Positions 5,715 through 8,233 of a stretch of 8,233 bases of DNA are shown here, in pieces. The translations under genes and the position numbers were made by a program. Positions within the stretch are counted from its first letter, which is position 1; every line of letters starts with the position of its first letter. Origin of the DNA: Prevotellaceae bacterium (GTDB lineage Bacteria > Bacteroidota > Bacteroidia > Bacteroidales > UBA932); NCBI GenBank assembly GCA_031267855.1, contig JAIRYH010000023.1:1-8233 (forward strand), written 5' to 3'. The notes beneath the pieces were generated by a model. That model had not been told where the DNA came from. It ran no database searches and saw only the letters and a program-made list of their open reading frames with translations.

Positions 5715-5823
5715 TTGAAAGTTGAAAGGTAGAGACGGGGCGCGCCCCGTCTCTACTGTCGCCATGACGCGCTTCGCGCAACTCATAACTCATAATTCAT
5801 AACTCATAACTAACTTTCAACTT
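5715..5823. repeat. composite intergenic repeat: heptads, palindromic core, heptads
   Basis: The element starts with TTGAAAGTTGAAAG (5715-5728), then a perfect palindrome (5729-5756), CTGTCGCCA (5756-5764), a small hairpin GCGC-TTC-GCGC (5769-5779) and heptamers ACTCATA, ACTCATA, ATTCATA, ACTCATA (5781-5808), and ends with ACTTTCA (5813-5819), the inverse of the opening heptad. It therefore has inverted ends, as a small mobile repeat would. It ends 2 nt before the ftsZ stop codon. The CTGTCGCCA 9-mer also lies in both arms of the inverted repeat at 3386-3520. Confidence 0.85.
5729..5756. terminator. perfect 28-bp palindrome, possible terminator downstream of ftsZ
   Basis: GTAGAGACG at one end and CGTCTCTAC at the other enclose GGGCGCGCCC, and every base is matched, with no spacer. 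As RNA from the minus strand it would fold into a very stable hairpin about 70 nt after the ftsZ stop, followed by CTTTCAACTTTCAAAA rather than a pure U-run. It may end or stabilise the ftsAZ transcript. Its exact symmetry also suits a protein-binding site or repeat element. Confidence 0.5.
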
Positions 5824-5825
5824 AT

Positions 5826-7250
5826 TCAGTCTTGCGTCTGGTAGAGGAAGGAGTTGCTGGGGCTGAGGCGGTGGGTGTGGTTGGCGGTAATGATTCTTGA
5901 GGGCGCTTCGGTGACGGCGCTGCCGGCGGCGCTGTCGGCCGGCGTGAGCGGTGTGTTGCGGCGCAGGTAGGCAGGCACTTTTTCCAGTTCGGTGATGTCG
6001 GCATCGCTGTCCGGGATGAGTGCGGGACGCCGCGTGCGGGGGGCGGCGGCAAGGCCGGATGTTTCCGGAGCAGGCGACGGTTCCGGCGGGAAGTGGTATA
6101 TCCGCCGGCCGGGGTTTTCTTTGAAGTCGCTTGCGGCCGCCGGCTGCGGTTCGGCGGGGAGGCGGGCGGCTGCTGTTTCCGTTTCGGGTTCGTCGAGGGT
6201 GATGACGATTCTTTGCGCGGGCAGGCCGGACGGGACGGGCGGCACGGGGGGGGGGAGGGTGACGGGCGCGTCGATGACGTGCATGCCGAAGCCGGTGGCG
6301 ACGACGGTTACGGAGACGGCGTCGCCCATGGTGTCGTCGTATACGACGCCATGCTTGCAGTTTTCGATGCTGCCGGCCCTGTCGTATACGTGGCGTACGA
6401 TCTGTTCGAGGTCATACAGGGTGATGCTGTTGTTGCGGGCGGTGGTGATGTTGACCAGCACGTTTTTCGCGCCTTTTACGTCGCTGTTGTTGAGCAGGGG
6501 CGAACTGAGCGCCTGTTCGACGGCTTCGACGGCGCGCCGCTCGCCGCTTGCCCTGCCGGCGCCCATGAGCGCGACGCCGCTGTTTTTCATGACCATTTTC
6601 ACGTCTGCGAGGTCGACGTTCAGGTAGCCCGGGAGGGTGATGATTTCGGCAATGCCCCTGGCGGCGATGCTGAGCACGTCGTCGGCTTTTGCGAAGGCTT
6701 CGGGGATGGGGAGATCGCCGTACATTTCGCAGAGCTTCTGGTTGTCGACAATGAGGAGGCTGTCGACTTGCTGCTGCAGTTCGCGGATGCCTTCGTATGC
6801 GCGCTGGAGGGCGTTCCTTCCTTCGTGGCGGAAGGGGAGGGTGACGATGCCGACGGTAAGGATGTCCATTTCTTTTGCGATTTTCGCGATGACGGGCGCG
6901 GCGCCGGTTCCGGTGCCTCCGCCCATGCCGGCGGTGATGAAGGCCATTTCGGTGTTGGCGGCGAGGAGGCTGCGGATGCTGTCTTCGCTTTCTTCCGCCG
7001 CTTTGCGTCCCTGCTCGGGGCTGCAGCCGGTGCCGAGTCCTCTGGTGAGTATTTCGCCCAGCTGTATTTTTACGGGCACGGGGCTTGCTGTCAGTGCCTG
7101 CAGGTCGGTGTTGCAGATGACGAATTCGACTTCCCTGATGCCGGTGCGGCACATGTGGTTTACGGCATTGCCGCCGCCGCCGCCCACGCCGATGACTTTG
7201 ATGTGCGAGCGCTGCGGTTCCCAGTTGGTCGGTATGATTTCTATGTCCAT
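5826..7250 (-). CDS. ftsZ: cell division protein FtsZ
   Basis: This 474-residue tubulin-like GTPase polymerises at midcell and scaffolds the division machinery. Visible motifs are GVGGGGGNAVNHM (21-33), NTDLQAL (47-53), the tubulin signature GMGGGTGTGAAPV (108-120) and the T7 loop NVDLADVK (211-218, Asp213 and Asp216), which completes the GTPase site between subunits. The globular domain ends near residue 325. A Pro/Ala-rich linker of about 90 residues follows, then DITELEKVPAYLRR (418-431), which resembles the C-terminal peptide that binds FtsA. Unlike E. coli FtsZ, about 43 further residues follow, ending NSFLYQTQD. The linker is encoded across a run of nine C on the coding strand (plus 6246-6254). 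The gene starts 51 nt after the ftsA stop, probably in one transcript. Coding sequence is strongly G+C-rich. Confidence 0.98.
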   Translation of the reverse strand: MDIEIIPTNWEPQRSHIKVIGVGGGGGNAVNHMCRTGIREVEFVICNTDLQALTASPVPVKIQLGEILTRGLGTGCSPEQGRKAAEESEDSIRSLLAANTEMAFITAGMGGGTGTGAAPVIAKIAKEMDILTVGIVTLPFRHEGRNALQRAYEGIRELQQQVDSLLIVDNQKLCEMYGDLPIPEAFAKADDVLSIAARGIAEIITLPGYLNVDLADVKMVMKNSGVALMGAGRASGERRAVEAVEQALSSPLLNNSDVKGAKNVLVNITTARNNSITLYDLEQIVRHVYDRAGSIENCKHGVVYDDTMGDAVSVTVVATGFGMHVIDAPVTLPPPVPPVPSGLPAQRIVITLDEPETETAAARLPAEPQPAAASDFKENPGRRIYHFPPEPSPAPETSGLAAAPRTRRPALIPDSDADITELEKVPAYLRRNTPLTPADSAAGSAVTEAPSRIITANHTHRLSPSNSFLYQTQD

Positions 7251-7301
7251 TGTCTTTATTTTATTGTTTGTTTTTAATTCCGGTTTGTTGTGTGGCGGCT
7301 G

Positions 7302-8233
7302 TCAGAGGGTGGGGTCGTTAAAGAAACTGCCGCCGAACAGATCCCCGTCTATTCCGAAGAATTTCTTTTTCTTTTTATCCCCTCCCCTGGGCGCCGGATC
7401 TTTTTTTATTCCCCCCGCCGGCACTGCTACGGTTTCTTTGATCCGTATTTGTTCAAGAGTCGGGAGGGCTGCTTTTTCTTCGTGCTCGATGCCTTTGAGG
7501 AGCAGTCCCACGGCGGTGGAGCAGCTGCTGCGGCGGATGTCCGCGTGCGAGTCTTCCGTTATGTTCAGTGGTTTTGCAATGCGGGTGGGGTATCCGGTTT
7601 TGCTGTGTACGAGTTCTTCGAGGTGCTGTATCATCGCGCCGCCGCCGGTAAATACGATGCCTGCGGGGAGTTTTTCGGCGCAGCCGGAGTATTCGATTTC
7701 GTACATCACGGCTTCGATGATTTCTTCCATGCGCGCTTCGATGATGCCGGCGAGGAACTGGAATGATATTTCGCGGGGTTCGCGTCCGTTCATGCCGGGG
7801 ATGACGAGTACCGAGTCGCCTGCCAGGTCGCGGAAGCAGGAGCCGTGCTGTTCTTTCATGGCATTCGCCAGCCGCGGGATGACGCCGCAGCCTTGGCGGA
7901 CGTCTTCGGTGATGGCGTTGCCGCCGAAGGGGATGACGGCGGTGTGGCGTACGATGTTGTCGTAGTATATGGCGAGGTCGGTGGTGCCGCCGCCGATGTC
8001 GACCATGGCGACGCCTATTTTCTTTTCATCGTCCGAGAGCACGGCTTTGGCGGAGGCCAGGGGTTCCAAGATGAGCTGCTTTAGGTTGAGGCCGGCGCGG
8101 CGGATACATTCGTCGGTGTATTTCGCCGACTTTGCTTTCCCGACAAAGATGCGGTAGTTGCCGGCCAGCCGCTTGCCGACCATGCCGACGGGCTGGGGGA
8201 TGTCAAAATGGTCGTCGACATTGTAGCTTTGGG
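7302..8233 (-). CDS. ftsA: cell division protein FtsA (5' end beyond window)
   Basis: The reading frame is open from the right window edge (first full codon at 8231-8229) to the stop at 7302-7304, giving 309 residues. The first ATG inside it, at 8183, is internal, because family sequence (DIPQPVGMVGKRL) precedes it. FtsA is an actin-like ATPase that tethers FtsZ to the membrane. Visible motifs are VDIGGGTTDLAIY, the phosphate-binding loop, at about residues 77-89 of the visible part, and GIVFTGGGAMIQHLEELV, the adenosine-binding segment, at about 191-208. After the ATPase fold comes a linker of about 60 residues ending KKKKKFFGIDGDLFGG and then SFFNDPTL. This end is lysine-rich and has Phe pairs, but it is not the long amphipathic helix seen in E. 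coli FtsA. The order ftsA-ftsZ is the usual end of the division and cell-wall cluster. Confidence 0.96.
   Translation of the reverse strand, partial: QSYNVDDHFDIPQPVGMVGKRLAGNYRIFVGKAKSAKYTDECIRRAGLNLKQLILEPLASAKAVLSDDEKKIGVAMVDIGGGTTDLAIYYDNIVRHTAVIPFGGNAITEDVRQGCGVIPRLANAMKEQHGSCFRDLAGDSVLVIPGMNGREPREISFQFLAGIIEARMEEIIEAVMYEIEYSGCAEKLPAGIVFTGGGAMIQHLEELVHSKTGYPTRIAKPLNITEDSHADIRRSSCSTAVGLLLKGIEHEEKAALPTLEQIRIKETVAVPAGGIKKDPAPRGGDKKKKKFFGIDGDLFGGSFFNDPTL

Noticed and set aside
7360..7385. A-rich coding stretch in ftsA as a programmed frameshift site
   Set aside because: The lysine codons give AAAAAG strings, but no downstream structure or alternative frame of useful length supports frameshifting.
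6093..7965. Long plus-strand open frames opposite ftsZ and ftsA (6093-7277 and 6637-7965)
   Set aside because: Both mirror well-recognised FtsZ and FtsA coding sequence. They arise from G+C-rich third positions and have repetitive, low-complexity translations without family motifs.

Overview
The window looks like chromosomal DNA of a member of the Bacteroidota, probably a Bacteroidales-like lineage. Several signs agree. There are -7 boxes of the TAnnTTTG type at 162-169 and 5658-5665. The start codons lack Shine-Dalgarno sequences and sit in A/T-rich leaders. The ExbB-type protein has its own N-terminal signal sequence. A bacterial deoxyhypusine-synthase-like enzyme is present, and ftsA-ftsZ are adjacent. 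No species is named because nothing in the sequence fixes one.

Layout. Bases 1-78 may hold the last 25 codons of an upstream gene. A promoter follows, then four plus-strand genes: a deoxyhypusine synthase family enzyme (226-1272), an ExbB/TolQ-type proton channel (1312-2076), an ExbD/TolR-type protein (2083-2502) and a TonB-type energy transducer (2509-3387). The last three are 6 nt apart and form a complete TonB energising complex that would drive outer-membrane transporters with the proton motive force. Every other gene is on the minus strand: an orphan MacB/FtsX-type ABC permease (3520-4764), a two-gene PIN-toxin/antitoxin-like module (5641 down to 4987), ftsZ (5826-7250) and ftsA, whose 5' end lies beyond the right edge (7302-8233). 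FtsA and FtsZ assemble the cytokinetic ring, and their two genes are probably co-transcribed.

The most unusual feature is the DNA between genes. Three intergenic gaps carry short tandem repeats with a 7-nt period, each gap with different heptamers: AAGAACT/AAGAGTT at 3386-3520, AGTTGAA at 4805-4837 and ACTCATA/ACTTTCA at 5781-5823. In two of them the heptad arms surround a strongly palindromic core, and those cores share the 9-mer CTGTCGCCA. The first fills the gap between two convergent genes so exactly that its outer ends touch both stop codons. The third follows the ftsZ stop and contains a perfect 28-bp palindrome. They look like a family of composite, possibly mobilised or amplified, intergenic repeats.

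The second point of interest is the deoxyhypusine-synthase-like enzyme. It keeps the catalytic lysine but has lost three residues that bind spermidine in the human enzyme, so its substrate is probably different.

No stretch longer than 300 bases lacks a gene. The longest gene-poor gap, 4765-4986, holds a weak promoter candidate and two kinds of repeat. I found no tRNA, rRNA, CRISPR array or transposase.
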